Of a stretch of 64,000 nucleotides of DNA, positions 36,216 to 45,327 are shown in pieces. Location of the stretch: contig NZ_BMRC01000007.1 of assembly GCF_014648435.1 (NCBI RefSeq), positions 186,001-250,000 of the forward strand, in the 5' to 3' direction. The position numbers and the translations under genes are program-made. The notes below the pieces were generated by a model. That model was not told the origin of the DNA. It was given only the letters and a program-made list of their open reading frames with translations, and ran no database searches. Numbering within the stretch: position 1 is the first letter of the stretch; every line of letters starts with the position of its first letter. This stretch comes from Nonomuraea spiralis (GTDB lineage Bacteria > Actinomycetota > Actinomycetes > Streptosporangiales > Streptosporangiaceae).

Positions 36216-37447
36216 TCCAGGAAGCGTTCGCCCGGCCGCTGCGCCACCTCGCCCCGGAGGCCGCCGACCTCGACGACGCCCGTACGGTGCGGGACCTGGT
36301 CGGGGACGCGCGGGTGGTGGCCGTCGGCGAGGGGGCGCACAACGTGCCGGAGTTCTACCGGCTCAAGGACCGGCTGTTCCGCATCCTCGTCCGGGAGCTG
36401 GGATTCTCGGCCTTCGTGATGGAGTCCGGCTTCGCCGAAGGGCTGGCCGTGGACGCGTGGGTCCACGGCGGGCCGGGGCAGGTCGAGGCGGTCGCCCGCG
36501 ACGGCATCACCTACCGGTTCGGCGAGTGCGAGCCGATGCGGCGGCAACTGGACTGGATGCGCCGCCGCAACTCCGGCGAACCGGCGAAGGTGTCCTTCTA
36601 CGGCATGGACCTGCCCGGATCGTCCACCTCGCCCGGTCCGGCGGTGCGCGCCTGCCTGGCGCGGATGCCGGCCCGGCCGGGCGACGAGGAGCTGCTGCGG
36701 CTGAGCGACCTGGGCGGCCGGACGGAGGCGGCGGTCCGCTACGCGGCCATGCCCGCCGACGCCCGAGCCCACCTGCTCGCGGGGCTGCGCGACCTGGCCG
36801 GACGCGCGTTCCCGCTCGGCGACCCGGTGCTGCGCCGCTGCGCGGCCTCCCTCCTGGCCTTCGCCGAGGAGGCCGAGGAGGGTGTGCCGCCGGACGGGCC
36901 CTACCCCCGGGAACGGTTCATGGCCGAGACCGTCGCCTGGGTGCTCGAACGCGAGGAACGGATCGTGGTGAGCGCCCACAACTCCCACGTCCGGCGTACG
37001 CCCTTCCACGGCCGTCCCACGCTGGGCGGGCTGCTCGCCCCGTCCCTGGGCGCCGGCCTGGTCGTCATCGGCAGCACCTACGGCCACGGCCCGGAGGTCC
37101 GCTTCACGCAGCGCTCGCCGCGCCCGTACGACTGCGACGTCTCCCTCGTGACGCGGACCCTGCCGCCCAACTGCGTCGAGACGCCGCTGGACCGCCTCGG
37201 CCCGCCCGTGACCGTCGTCGACCTCCGCCGCGCGCCGGGCGAGCTGTTCGACGGGATCGACGGCACGCTCGCCAGCGGCGGCCTCGACCCCGTGGACGAC
37301 TTCCCGGCGGCCTACGACGCCCTGATCCACGTCCGCCGGGTCGGCCGGGTCCCCGGCGCCTTCGAACGGCTCCGCGCGGAGTTCGGGTCCGCCGCGCCGC
37401 CGGACGCCCACCAGCCCCCGCACCCCGAACAGCCGGAGTCACCGTGA
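36212..37447 (+). CDS. Erythromycin-esterase-family hydrolase
   Basis: 411 residues of the EreA/EreB fold. Motifs are GEGAHNVPEFY (the GExxH catalytic loop), ESGFAEG, FMAETVAW and SAHNSHVRR. Known family members hydrolyse macrolide lactones, but many actinomycete homologues have unknown substrates. It sits between the peptide-binding protein and a prolyl oligopeptidase, overlapping both (ATGA and GTGA). It probably opens an ester or lactone in an imported peptide-like molecule rather than serving ordinary drug resistance. This is inference from context. Confidence 0.85.
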   Translation: MIQEAFARPLRHLAPEAADLDDARTVRDLVGDARVVAVGEGAHNVPEFYRLKDRLFRILVRELGFSAFVMESGFAEGLAVDAWVHGGPGQVEAVARDGITYRFGECEPMRRQLDWMRRRNSGEPAKVSFYGMDLPGSSTSPGPAVRACLARMPARPGDEELLRLSDLGGRTEAAVRYAAMPADARAHLLAGLRDLAGRAFPLGDPVLRRCAASLLAFAEEAEEGVPPDGPYPRERFMAETVAWVLEREERIVVSAHNSHVRRTPFHGRPTLGGLLAPSLGAGLVVIGSTYGHGPEVRFTQRSPRPYDCDVSLVTRTLPPNCVETPLDRLGPPVTVVDLRRAPGELFDGIDGTLASGGLDPVDDFPAAYDALIHVRRVGRVPGAFERLRAEFGSAAPPDAHQPPHPEQPESP

Positions 37448-39525
37448 CCCTTCCCTACCCGCCCGCGCGCACCGTCGAGGTCGTCGAGGACGTCGCGGGC
37501 GTCCGCGTGCCCGATCCGTACCGCTGGCTGGAGCCCGAGACGCCCGAGGTGCGGCGGTGGCAGCGGCGGCAGGCCGAGCTGGCCGCCTCCGTCGTCTACG
37601 ACGGGCAGGACCCGGCGGCCGTCCGGGACCTGATCCGGGCCTACGACAGCGGGTCCCGCCCGGCCCTGCCCAGGTACGCGGCCGGGCGCTGGTTCCGCGC
37701 GGTCACCCCGCCGGGCGGGACGGCGCCGGTCGTGGTCGTCGCCGACCGGCCGTACGGCGAGGGCCGGACCGTCGCCGATCTCGCCGTGCTCGGGACCGGG
37801 CGGGGCCCGGCGGTGTTGTCCTGGCTCGCGCCCTCGCCGGACGGCCGCGTCCTGGCTCTGGGCGTGTGCACCGACGGCAGCGAGCACAACACGATCCGGC
37901 TCGTCGAGGTGGACACCGGCCGGCCGCTCGGCGGCGCGCCGGAGCAGGTCCTGCACAGCGCATGGACCGGCGGCGTGTCGTGGCGGCCCGACAGCGGCGG
38001 CTTCTCCTTCTTCGCGCTCACCGGGCCACCGGAGGAGTTCGAGCAGGCGGTGTTCACCCACCGGCTCGGGCCGCCGGGGGAGACCGTCGTGGAGCCGGTC
38101 CCGGTCCCGGCGGGCTCCCGGGAGTACACGCTCGTGCAGTTCTCGCCGGACGGCCGGTGGGCCGTGGCCGCCCACCGGGTGGGCAGCCCGATCCCCGTCG
38201 CGGTCCGCGACCTGTCCGAGCCAGGGGCGGCCTGGCGTCCCTTCGTCACCCGGTGCGCCGGCACGGTCGCCGGGCACGTCGTCGGCGACCGCTACGTGGC
38301 CGTGACCGACGTCGGCGCCCCGCGCGGCCGGGTGGTCGCCATCCCGCTCGACGCCGCCGACCCGGACGACCCGTCGGGGTGGACCGAGCTGGTCCCCGAG
38401 GGCGACACGGTGTTGCGCTCCCTCACCCCGGTCGGCGAGCACCTGTACCTCAGCGAGTTCGACCGCACGTTCGCCAGGGTCCGGATCATCGACCGCGCGG
38501 GCGCCGTCACCGGCGAGGTGCCCCTGCCCGGCCGGGGCGCGCTGGCCGCCCCCTTCTTCGCCCTGACCGCCCTGGCCACGGGCCTCCCCGCCGACGACTT
38601 CGTCTTCGCCTTCTCCACCCTGACCAGCTCCTGGGGCGTCTACCGGCACCGCCCCGGCGAGAGCGGGCCGCAGACGCTGGCGGCCCCCGCCGTCACCCTC
38701 GACGCCGAGGTGGTGGAAGGCCGCGCGCTCGCCGCCGACGGCGTCGAGGTGCCGTACCACGTGGTGCGGCCGGCCGGAGTCGACCCGGCGCTGCCCGCGC
38801 CGACGCTGATCTCCGCGTACGGGGCCGCCAACGTGCCCCTCCTTCCCCAGTACCAGCCCGACCTGGCCGCCTTCGTGGCCGCCGGGGGCGTGCTGGTCCA
38901 GGCGTACCTGCGCGGGGGCGGCGAGTTCGGCGGCGACTGGTACCGGGCCGCGCACCGGGAGCGGCGGCACGTACGCGACTCCGACCTCGTAGCGGTCGCC
39001 GAGCACCTGATCGCGCAGGGCGTGACGGCCGCCGACCGGCTCGCGCTGACCGGCGGCTCCGACGGCGGGCTCATGTGCGGGATCGCCGTCACCACGCGGC
39101 CCGAGTTGTGGCGTGCCGTCCTGCCGCGGGCGCCGCTGCTGGACCTGATCGGCGGCACCCGCGACCCGTACCTCGACTTCGTCATCCGCAAGGCGTGGGC
39201 CGACCCGGACGACCCCGAGGAGGTCAGGCGGTTGCTGCGGATGTCCCCGTACGAGCTGGTCCGTCCCGGTGTCTTCCCCGCGGTCTACCTCCAGGCGGGG
39301 GCGGCCGACCCGCGCTGCCGTCCCTGGCACGCGCGCAAGTTCGCCGCCCGCCTCCAGGCGGCCCAGCAGGGGAGGGAGCCCGTCCTGCTGCACGTCTTCG
39401 ACGACGCCGGGCACGGCGCGGCCACCCCCCATGACGTGGCGGTCGAGCAGGACGCCGAATGGCTGGCGTTCCTGATCGGCACGCTCGGCCTGCGCGGCGC
39501 GGTCAGTCGTCCGGGGCCGACCTGA
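37444..39525 (+). CDS. Prolyl oligopeptidase (S9A), cytosolic
   Basis: 693 residues, normal for S9A. The N-terminal DPYRWLE segment leads into a seven-bladed propeller (about 75-400) and then the alpha/beta hydrolase domain. The Ser nucleophile is in GGSDGGL, the Asp in GAADPRCRPWHAR and the His in DDAGHGAA. It cleaves after proline in peptides up to about 30 residues, and the absence of a signal peptide means imported peptides are the substrate. GTG 37444 overlaps the esterase stop. Its end overlaps the convergent PucR gene by 23 bases. Confidence 0.92.
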   Translation: MTLPYPPARTVEVVEDVAGVRVPDPYRWLEPETPEVRRWQRRQAELAASVVYDGQDPAAVRDLIRAYDSGSRPALPRYAAGRWFRAVTPPGGTAPVVVVADRPYGEGRTVADLAVLGTGRGPAVLSWLAPSPDGRVLALGVCTDGSEHNTIRLVEVDTGRPLGGAPEQVLHSAWTGGVSWRPDSGGFSFFALTGPPEEFEQAVFTHRLGPPGETVVEPVPVPAGSREYTLVQFSPDGRWAVAAHRVGSPIPVAVRDLSEPGAAWRPFVTRCAGTVAGHVVGDRYVAVTDVGAPRGRVVAIPLDAADPDDPSGWTELVPEGDTVLRSLTPVGEHLYLSEFDRTFARVRIIDRAGAVTGEVPLPGRGALAAPFFALTALATGLPADDFVFAFSTLTSSWGVYRHRPGESGPQTLAAPAVTLDAEVVEGRALAADGVEVPYHVVRPAGVDPALPAPTLISAYGAANVPLLPQYQPDLAAFVAAGGVLVQAYLRGGGEFGGDWYRAAHRERRHVRDSDLVAVAEHLIAQGVTAADRLALTGGSDGGLMCGIAVTTRPELWRAVLPRAPLLDLIGGTRDPYLDFVIRKAWADPDDPEEVRRLLRMSPYELVRPGVFPAVYLQAGAADPRCRPWHARKFAARLQAAQQGREPVLLHVFDDAGHGAATPHDVAVEQDAEWLAFLIGTLGLRGAVSRPGPT

Positions 39526-41167
39526 TCGACATCAGGCGCAGCTGCAACATGGCCGACAGGCGCGCGTCCGGGGCGCCGAGGTCGAGGCGGCCGACCTCGG
39601 CGGCCCGCCGCAGCCGGTAGCGGAACGTGTTGGGGTGCACGAACATCGCGGCGGCGGCCACGGAGACGTCGCCGAACGCGTCGAGCCAGGCGCCCAGCGT
39701 CTCGACCAGGCTGCTCTGGTGCTCCCTGTCGTAGGCGACGATCCGGGCGATCGACCCGCTCGGCACGTCGTCCCGGGGGACGAGGTCGGCGAGCTCCAGC
39801 AGCAGCGCGTCCACGTGCACGTCGTCCAGGCGGGCCACCTGCCGCCCGGCGGCCCCGGAACGCAGGACGCGCAGCGCCCGATCGGCGCCCGAGCGCGACC
39901 GGGCGAGCGCCGAGCAGTCGCCGGCCGGGCGGCCCACCCCGATCAGCGGGCGCAGGCGGGAGCCGACGCGGGCCAGGAACTCGGCGGCGACCCAGACCGC
40001 GCGTTCCTCGGCGTCCTGCCGGTTCTGCGGGAGGGGCAGGATGCCGTACGCGACGTCGCCGACCAGCGCGGCGGCGGCCCGGGGATGCACGGCCGACAGG
40101 TGCATGGCGAAGGCGTCGGCGAGCCGCTTGCGTTCGGTGGCGAGCTGCGCGGGCAGCGGGTTCTCGCCCGCCGGGCCGACCACGGTGAGCGCGAGCACGA
40201 CCGCGGGCTCGTCCTTCAGGCCGAGGCGGCGCGCGGCCTCCAGGGCTCCTGGCCCGCTCTCCAGCGCCGTGCCCAGCAGCTCCACGCGCAGCCGGCGTTC
40301 CATGTCGGCGTCGGCGCGCTGCCACACCATGTGCATGGCGACCAGCTTGGACGCCTCGTAGAGCGCCTGGCCGCGCTCCTCGTCCAGGGGCGCGGGGACG
40401 ACGACCCAGATCGTGCCGAGGATCTCGTCGCCGGCGCGTACCGCGATCGCCGTCCGGGGCAGGGCCGGCGGTTGCATCGTGCCGTCCGGGTCGGGCAGGG
40501 GCGCCACGAAGACGGGCCGGTCGCTGCGGTAGATCGCCTGGAACACGCCGCGTTCCTCCAGGATGCGGGTGTACTGCTCCGGGACCTGCCGGCCGAGGAT
40601 CGTCCGCACGCGAGAGGTGTCGGTGTCCTCCTGGCGGCTGGAGAAGGCCAGCAGCCGCGAGTTGCGGTCCTCGATGGTGACGGGCGCGTCGAGCAGCGCG
40701 GCGATGGCGTTGGCGACGGCGAACAGGTCGCCGGACCGGATCCGGCCGACGGTGGGGGCGTCGGCGTCGTTCCGGCCGCTCTCGGACGTCAGCGTGCGCA
40801 ACATGCCCGCCAGGTGCGTCCAGGACGCGCCGCGGGCGAAGGCCAGCACCGTCACGCCCGCCTCGCGCGCCGCCGCGGCCAGCTTGTCGTCGGCGACGAC
40901 CGGGGCGCGGACGATCAGCGCGGCGGCGCCGTGGCGGCCGAGCCGGGTCACGACCCGGGTGATGTCGGCCGGGTCGTGCAGGCCGACGCCCAGGACCAGC
41001 GCGTCGCGGGGCAGCTCGGGCTCGTCGAGCGGGTCGTGGATGACGACGCCGCCGACGTCCTGGGCCAGCCGGGCGTCGCCGCAGACGACGTCGAGCAGGG
41101 TGGTACCGAGCTCCTCCAGGACGCGGCCCAGGCTGGCGCGCGGGAGGCCGGTCACGGGGACAAGCAC
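39503..41167 (-). CDS. PucR-family transcriptional regulator
   Basis: 554 residues. An N-terminal PucR ligand domain (about 5-120), a GGDEF-like linker region and a C-terminal helix-turn-helix (FVHPNTFRYRLRRAAEVGR, near the end) define the family. Such regulators respond to purine or amino-acid related metabolites. I chose GTG 41167 by homology start; the nearest GGGAG is only one base away, so the start is uncertain and GTG 41155 is an alternative. It follows the racemase gene by 148 bases that carry palindromes, and may control the amino-acid trio upstream. Confidence 0.87.
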   Translation of the reverse strand: MLVPVTGLPRASLGRVLEELGTTLLDVVCGDARLAQDVGGVVIHDPLDEPELPRDALVLGVGLHDPADITRVVTRLGRHGAAALIVRAPVVADDKLAAAAREAGVTVLAFARGASWTHLAGMLRTLTSESGRNDADAPTVGRIRSGDLFAVANAIAALLDAPVTIEDRNSRLLAFSSRQEDTDTSRVRTILGRQVPEQYTRILEERGVFQAIYRSDRPVFVAPLPDPDGTMQPPALPRTAIAVRAGDEILGTIWVVVPAPLDEERGQALYEASKLVAMHMVWQRADADMERRLRVELLGTALESGPGALEAARRLGLKDEPAVVLALTVVGPAGENPLPAQLATERKRLADAFAMHLSAVHPRAAAALVGDVAYGILPLPQNRQDAEERAVWVAAEFLARVGSRLRPLIGVGRPAGDCSALARSRSGADRALRVLRSGAAGRQVARLDDVHVDALLLELADLVPRDDVPSGSIARIVAYDREHQSSLVETLGAWLDAFGDVSVAAAAMFVHPNTFRYRLRRAAEVGRLDLGAPDARLSAMLQLRLMSIRSAPDD

Positions 41168-41236
41168 GCTCCCGAAGCTAGCGCCGCCACGGTGGGGCGT
41201 CGTTCGTCCGGCATGACGAAATGCTACCCGCGCATC

Positions 41237-41290
41237 CGTCCAAATGGACGAACCCTGACGAACTGCTCCCCGCACCTCCGTCCGGACGGA
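41237..41290. promoter_or_regulatory. Two related palindromes upstream of the PucR gene
   Basis: CGTCC-AAAT-GGACG (41237-41250) and the perfect palindrome TCCGTCCGGACGGA (41277-41290) have centres 40 bases apart. Both share the TCCGTCC/GGACGA half-sites. The 148-base gap between the racemase stop and the PucR start has more GGACG copies. They are candidate operators, perhaps for PucR itself. Confidence 0.5.
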
Positions 41291-41315
41291 CGAAGCATCA
41301 GGACGGACGAGCCGG

Positions 41316-42425
41316 TCAGGACGGCAGCGGGACCCAGGTCGTCCTGACCGTGACGTCGTCCAGGACCTCCGGGATCGGGGTGACGCCGATCCCCGGCCCC
41401 TCCGGTACGGCGAGGTGCCCGTCCACCAGGCGGAACGGCGGCGTGAGGTCGGTCCGGTAGTAGCGGTCGGAGGCCGAGGTGTCGCCCGGCAGCAGGAACC
41501 CGGGCAGCGCGGCCAGCGCGATGTTGGCGGCCCGGCCCACCCCGGTCTCCAGCATGCCGCCGCACCACACCGGCACGCCGTGCGCCGCGCACACGTCATG
41601 AATGCGCCTGGCCTCCAGGTGACCACCCACGCGGCCCGGCTTGATGTTCACCACCTGGCAGGCCCCGAGCGCGATCGCGTCGGCGGCGGCGCGGGCCGAG
41701 ACGATCGACTCGTCCAGGCAGACCGGCGTGGTGATCCGCTCGGCCAGCCGGGCGTGCCCGATGAGGTCGTCCTGCGCGAACGGCTGCTCGATCAGCAGCA
41801 GCCCGAACGGGTCCAGGCCGGTCAGGTGCCGCAGGTCGGCGCGCCCGTACGCGGTGTTGGCGTCCACCTGGAGCGGGATGTCGCCGAACCGCTCGCGTAC
41901 GGCCCGGACCGGCTCGATGTCCCAGCCGGGCTCGATCTTCAGCTTGATCCGCAGGTAACCCGCGTCCAGGTATTCGGCCACGGCGTCGAGCAGCGCCGGG
42001 ATCGACTCGGTGATCCCCACCGAAACCCCGCACGGCACGGTGTCGCGTACGGCGCCGAGCGCCTGGCCGAACGGGACGCCGCGGGCCCGCAGGTCCGCGT
42101 CCAGGACGGCCGTCTCCAGCGCGGCCTTGGCCATGCGGTGCCCCTTGAACGGCGCCAGCGCCGGGGCGACCCGGTGCGCGTCCAGGTCCGGCACCCCGGC
42201 CAGCGCCGGGATCAGGTAGCGGGCCAGGACGTCGGCGGCGGCGTGCGTGTACTCCGAGGAGTACAGGGGCGCCGTGCCCGCGCCGCACTCGCCCCAGCCC
42301 TCGGCCTCGCCGGTGACCACGCGCACCAGCAGCGCCTCCCGTACCGTCTCGGTGCCGAACGACGTGCGGAAGGGCGTCACGAGCGGCATCTCGACCGTAC
42401 GGATCTCGACCCCAGTGATCTTCAC
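41316..42425 (-). CDS. N-acylamino-acid racemase/o-succinylbenzoate-synthase-type enolase-superfamily enzyme
   Basis: 369 residues, GTG 42425 preceded by AGGAG. Enolase-superfamily catalytic residues are all present: Lys161-x-Lys163 (KLK), metal ligands Asp188 (DANTAY), Glu213 (EQPF), Asp238 (DES), and Lys262 (KPGRVGG). This matches the Amycolatopsis N-acylamino-acid racemase in length and residue spacing. It overlaps the upstream acyltransferase gene by four bases. With the M20 and GNAT genes it makes the three-enzyme set for D-to-L amino-acid conversion. Menaquinone synthesis is less likely because no other men genes are present. Confidence 0.88.
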   Translation of the reverse strand: MKITGVEIRTVEMPLVTPFRTSFGTETVREALLVRVVTGEAEGWGECGAGTAPLYSSEYTHAAADVLARYLIPALAGVPDLDAHRVAPALAPFKGHRMAKAALETAVLDADLRARGVPFGQALGAVRDTVPCGVSVGITESIPALLDAVAEYLDAGYLRIKLKIEPGWDIEPVRAVRERFGDIPLQVDANTAYGRADLRHLTGLDPFGLLLIEQPFAQDDLIGHARLAERITTPVCLDESIVSARAAADAIALGACQVVNIKPGRVGGHLEARRIHDVCAAHGVPVWCGGMLETGVGRAANIALAALPGFLLPGDTSASDRYYRTDLTPPFRLVDGHLAVPEGPGIGVTPIPEVLDDVTVRTTWVPLPS

Positions 42426-43318
42426 TCCGACTCCTGTCTGTCCACGATGTACCAGCCTGTCCGGTCGAATCCGCGTACCCGCGCGCCCCCGGCGAGCAGG
42501 TCGCCCAGCACGTCCCGCAGCGCGCCGCGCCAGTCCGCGGCGCGGGCCGGGTCGCTCTCGCGCATGGCCTCCACGTCGCCGGGGATGCCGACCAGCACCG
42601 TGGGCGTGCCGGCGTACCGGACCAGCGGGCCGCCCGCCGCCGAGACCTCCAGCGCCACGGCCGCGCCCGCCGCGCGGGCCGCCGCCGCGTCCGCCTGCCT
42701 CGGCCGGCCCGCGCAGGCCGCCTCGACGCCGGGCGTCTCCAGCCGCCACCGGACCAGGACGCGGTCGGTGTCGTCGGCGCGGTTGATGTCGTCGTCCATG
42801 GGGCCGTAGAAGTTCGGCAGGTACTCGGCCGGATCGGCGCCCAGCTTGGCCAGGTTGAAGTACGCGTTGCGGCGTACCAGCGGATCGTAGGTCCAGGAGA
42901 TCTCGCCGACGCCGCGCGACATCGCCCAGGCGCGCTGGTGCAGCTTCATCGCGAAGCCGACGTTGCGGCCCTGCGTGCTCGCCAGCACGCCGGCGATGTG
43001 ACTGTGCAGCGCCCCGCGCGCCGGCGGGGAGAAGAAGCCGAAGCAGGCGCCCACCATCCGGTCCCCGTCGAAGGCGCCGCTCACGTAGCTGCCCGCCTTC
43101 GCCATCGCGCGCAGCAGGTCGGCCGTCACCGGCGGGTTGTTCTCGCCCGTACGCCAGATGTGCTCGTACAGGCGGCGGACGGCCTCCAGCTCGCCGACGC
43201 TGTCCAAGGGGCGGATGTCGATGCCCGCGCCGTCCGCGGCGGCCCGTGCCGCTTCGCAGGCGGCCTCGACGAGCCGGGACTCGCGGCGGTCACGGATGAG
43301 ATCAGTCACGCCGGTCAT
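42422..43318 (-). CDS. GNAT acyltransferase, COG3375 type (probable D-amino-acid N-acyltransferase)
   Basis: 298 residues. The acyl-CoA loop is in STQGRNVGFAMKLHQR, and the later segment ISWTYDPLVRRNAYFNLAKL followed by YLPNFYGPMDDDINR is the hallmark of COG3375 proteins. Homologues next to N-succinylamino-acid racemases act as succinyl-CoA:D-amino-acid succinyltransferases in Geobacillus. It overlaps the deacylase by 17 bases and the racemase by four. N-acylation of the D-amino acid would supply the racemase substrate. Confidence 0.85.
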   Translation of the reverse strand: MTGVTDLIRDRRESRLVEAACEAARAAADGAGIDIRPLDSVGELEAVRRLYEHIWRTGENNPPVTADLLRAMAKAGSYVSGAFDGDRMVGACFGFFSPPARGALHSHIAGVLASTQGRNVGFAMKLHQRAWAMSRGVGEISWTYDPLVRRNAYFNLAKLGADPAEYLPNFYGPMDDDINRADDTDRVLVRWRLETPGVEAACAGRPRQADAAAARAAGAAVALEVSAAGGPLVRYAGTPTVLVGIPGDVEAMRESDPARAADWRGALRDVLGDLLAGGARVRGFDRTGWYIVDRQESE

Positions 43319-44537
43319 GGTCGCAGCCGCTTCCGTCCCGTAGCTGGTCGGCGAGCACCGGGCGGTGGCGCCGGTTTCGTCCGGGTGGACAACCGGCGGC
43401 GTCGCCGCCCGGCCGGGCCCTCTCCGCCGCCAGCAGCTCGGCGACCAGCGCGGCGAGCAGCCGGGTCCGTCCCGGCAGCTCCGCGACCAGCACGTGTTCG
43501 TCGTCGGCGTGGGCGCCGCCGCCGACCGCGCCGAGTCCGTCCAGGGTGGGCGTGCCGGTCCCGGCGGTGAGGTTGCCGTCGGAGGCGCCGCCTACGGCGA
43601 CCGAGGCGAGCGGGCCGATCCCGAGCGCGCCGGCGAGCCGGCGGGCCCGGTCGAACAGCTCCCGCGACGCCGAGGCCGGGAGCGGCGGCCGGTTCGGGCC
43701 GCCGCCGACCGCCACACCCGCGCCGGGCAGCACCGGCCGCAGCGCCCGCATCGCCGCGTCCACGCGCCGCTGCTCGGCGGCGTCCCGTACGCGCACGTCC
43801 ACCTCGAAGCGGGCCCGCGCCGGGACGGTGTTCACGGTGGTGCCCGCCTCCAGGCGGGTCGGGGTGACGGTCGTGCCCAGCGCGGGGTCGGCCAGCGCCG
43901 CCACGGCCGCGATCTGGTGGCCCACCTCGACCGTCGCGTTCACGCCGCGCTCCGGCTCCAGCCCGGCGTGCGCGGCCCGTCCACGTACCAGGACCTCGTA
44001 GCGGGACACGCCCTTGCGCTCGGTCTTCAGCGCGCCGCCGGGACCGGCGGCCTCCAGCACCAGAGCCGCCGCGCACCCGCGTGCCTCGTCCTCGACCAGC
44101 TCCCTGGACGTGGGGGAGCCCGGCTCCTCGTCGCCGGTGACGAGGAGGGTCACGCCGTCCAGGTCGTCCAGGGCCGCCAGCGCGTGGAAGGCCATCACCA
44201 GCCCGGCCTTCATGTCGAAGCAGCCCGGCCCGCGCAGCACCCCGTCCCGCACCTCGAACGGGAGCCGCTCCAGCGAGCCGACCGGCCACACCGTGTCGTG
44301 GTGGCCGAGCAGCAACACCCGGGGCTCGCGGCCGAAGCGCCAGCGCAGATGGGTACGCCCGTCCAGGACGATCCGCTCGGGCCCGGCCCCCAGGAGGGCG
44401 GCGCCCACCTCGGTGACGGCCGCGGCGCTGCGGGCCACCGCGGCCAGGTCGTCCGAGGGCGACTCGCAGCGTACGAGCCGCTCGATGCCGGCGATCAGCG
44501 CGGCCTCCTGGCCCGGCGCGGTACGGCGTGGTGTCAT
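43302..44537 (-). CDS. M20-family metallopeptidase/deacylase
   Basis: 411 residues, ATG 44537 with GGAGG eight bases upstream. Binuclear zinc motifs are GHHDTVWP (His80), GPGCFDMKAG (Asp108) and TGDEEPGS (Glu137-Glu138). The dimerisation domain and a final GGGAHADDEH His follow. Closest in style to carboxypeptidase G2/ArgE/acyl-amino-acid hydrolases. The last 35 residues are a non-homologous Arg/Gly tail overlapping the next gene. It would remove the acyl group from the L-isomer, making the pathway irreversible. Confidence 0.88.
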   Translation of the reverse strand: MTPRRTAPGQEAALIAGIERLVRCESPSDDLAAVARSAAAVTEVGAALLGAGPERIVLDGRTHLRWRFGREPRVLLLGHHDTVWPVGSLERLPFEVRDGVLRGPGCFDMKAGLVMAFHALAALDDLDGVTLLVTGDEEPGSPTSRELVEDEARGCAAALVLEAAGPGGALKTERKGVSRYEVLVRGRAAHAGLEPERGVNATVEVGHQIAAVAALADPALGTTVTPTRLEAGTTVNTVPARARFEVDVRVRDAAEQRRVDAAMRALRPVLPGAGVAVGGGPNRPPLPASASRELFDRARRLAGALGIGPLASVAVGGASDGNLTAGTGTPTLDGLGAVGGGAHADDEHVLVAELPGRTRLLAALVAELLAAERARPGGDAAGCPPGRNRRHRPVLADQLRDGSGCDHDRRD

Positions 44538-44655
44538 GATGGCTGCCTCCGGTCGACGGACCGCCCATCATCGTGAACCACGACCAGGACGGGCCTGTCG
44601 GACCGGCCAACATCGCCCGCCCGGGTTGGGCCGCCACGACGACCGCGCCCGGCGG

Positions 44656-45327
44656 CTAGGGCAGCTCGGCGAACCGTTCGACGTCCTCCGTACGGCCGGA
44701 GACGATGATCACGTCGCCGTAGGCCAGCTCGGTGTCGGCGCTGGCGTAGGTGAACTCCTCCTCCCGGCTCTTCACGGCCACCACCGTGACGCCGTACTTG
44801 CGCCGCAGGTTGGAACGGCCGAGCGGGACGCCGATGTAGTCCTTCGGCGGATGGGTCTTGGCCATCGCGAAGTTCTCGTCCACCTGCATGAAGTCCAGCA
44901 TCCGGCCACTGACCAGGTGGGCCACCCGCTCGCCCATGTCGTGCTCGGGGAAGACGACGTGATGGGCGCCGATGCGGCGCAGGATGCGGCCGTGCTGGCG
45001 GCTGACGGCCTTGGCCCAGATGTCGTCGATCTCCAGCTCGATCAGCAGCGACGTGGTCAGGATGCTGGCCTCCAGGTCGCCGCCGATGGCGACGACCGCC
45101 CGGTAGAAGTCGGGCACGCCGAGCTGGCGCAGCGTCTCCAGGTCGGTGGAGTCGGCGGTGGCGATGTGGGTGATCTGCCCGGCCAGGCTCTGGGCCACCT
45201 TGGGCCGGTTGTCGATGGCCAGGACCTCGGTGCCGCGCCGGGTGAGCCCCAGGGCGAGCGAGGTGCCGAACCGGCCCAGGCCGATGACCACGACGGGATC
45301 CGTCTTCTTGTCAGCCAACGATGACAC
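44656..45327 (-). CDS. ktrA: Potassium uptake regulatory subunit KtrA/TrkA (RCK domains)
   Basis: 223 residues. RCK_N domain with VIGLGRFGTSLALGL (nucleotide-binding Rossmann) and RCK_C domain at the end (YGVTVVAVK, LAYGDVIIVSG). Cytoplasmic rings of this protein gate the partner channel in response to ATP/ADP. Start GTG 45327 overlaps the ktrB stop by 17 bases, so they are one translational unit. Confidence 0.9.
   Translation of the reverse strand: MSSLADKKTDPVVVIGLGRFGTSLALGLTRRGTEVLAIDNRPKVAQSLAGQITHIATADSTDLETLRQLGVPDFYRAVVAIGGDLEASILTTSLLIELEIDDIWAKAVSRQHGRILRRIGAHHVVFPEHDMGERVAHLVSGRMLDFMQVDENFAMAKTHPPKDYIGVPLGRSNLRRKYGVTVVAVKSREEEFTYASADTELAYGDVIIVSGRTEDVERFAELP

Noticed and set aside
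36212..37447. Erythromycin esterase as a clinical-type resistance gene
   Set aside because: The operon context is peptide uptake, and the family is broad; resistance cannot be claimed from sequence.
41316..42425. MenC of menaquinone biosynthesis
   Set aside because: No other men genes are present, and the acyltransferase and deacylase partners fit the N-acylamino-acid route instead.
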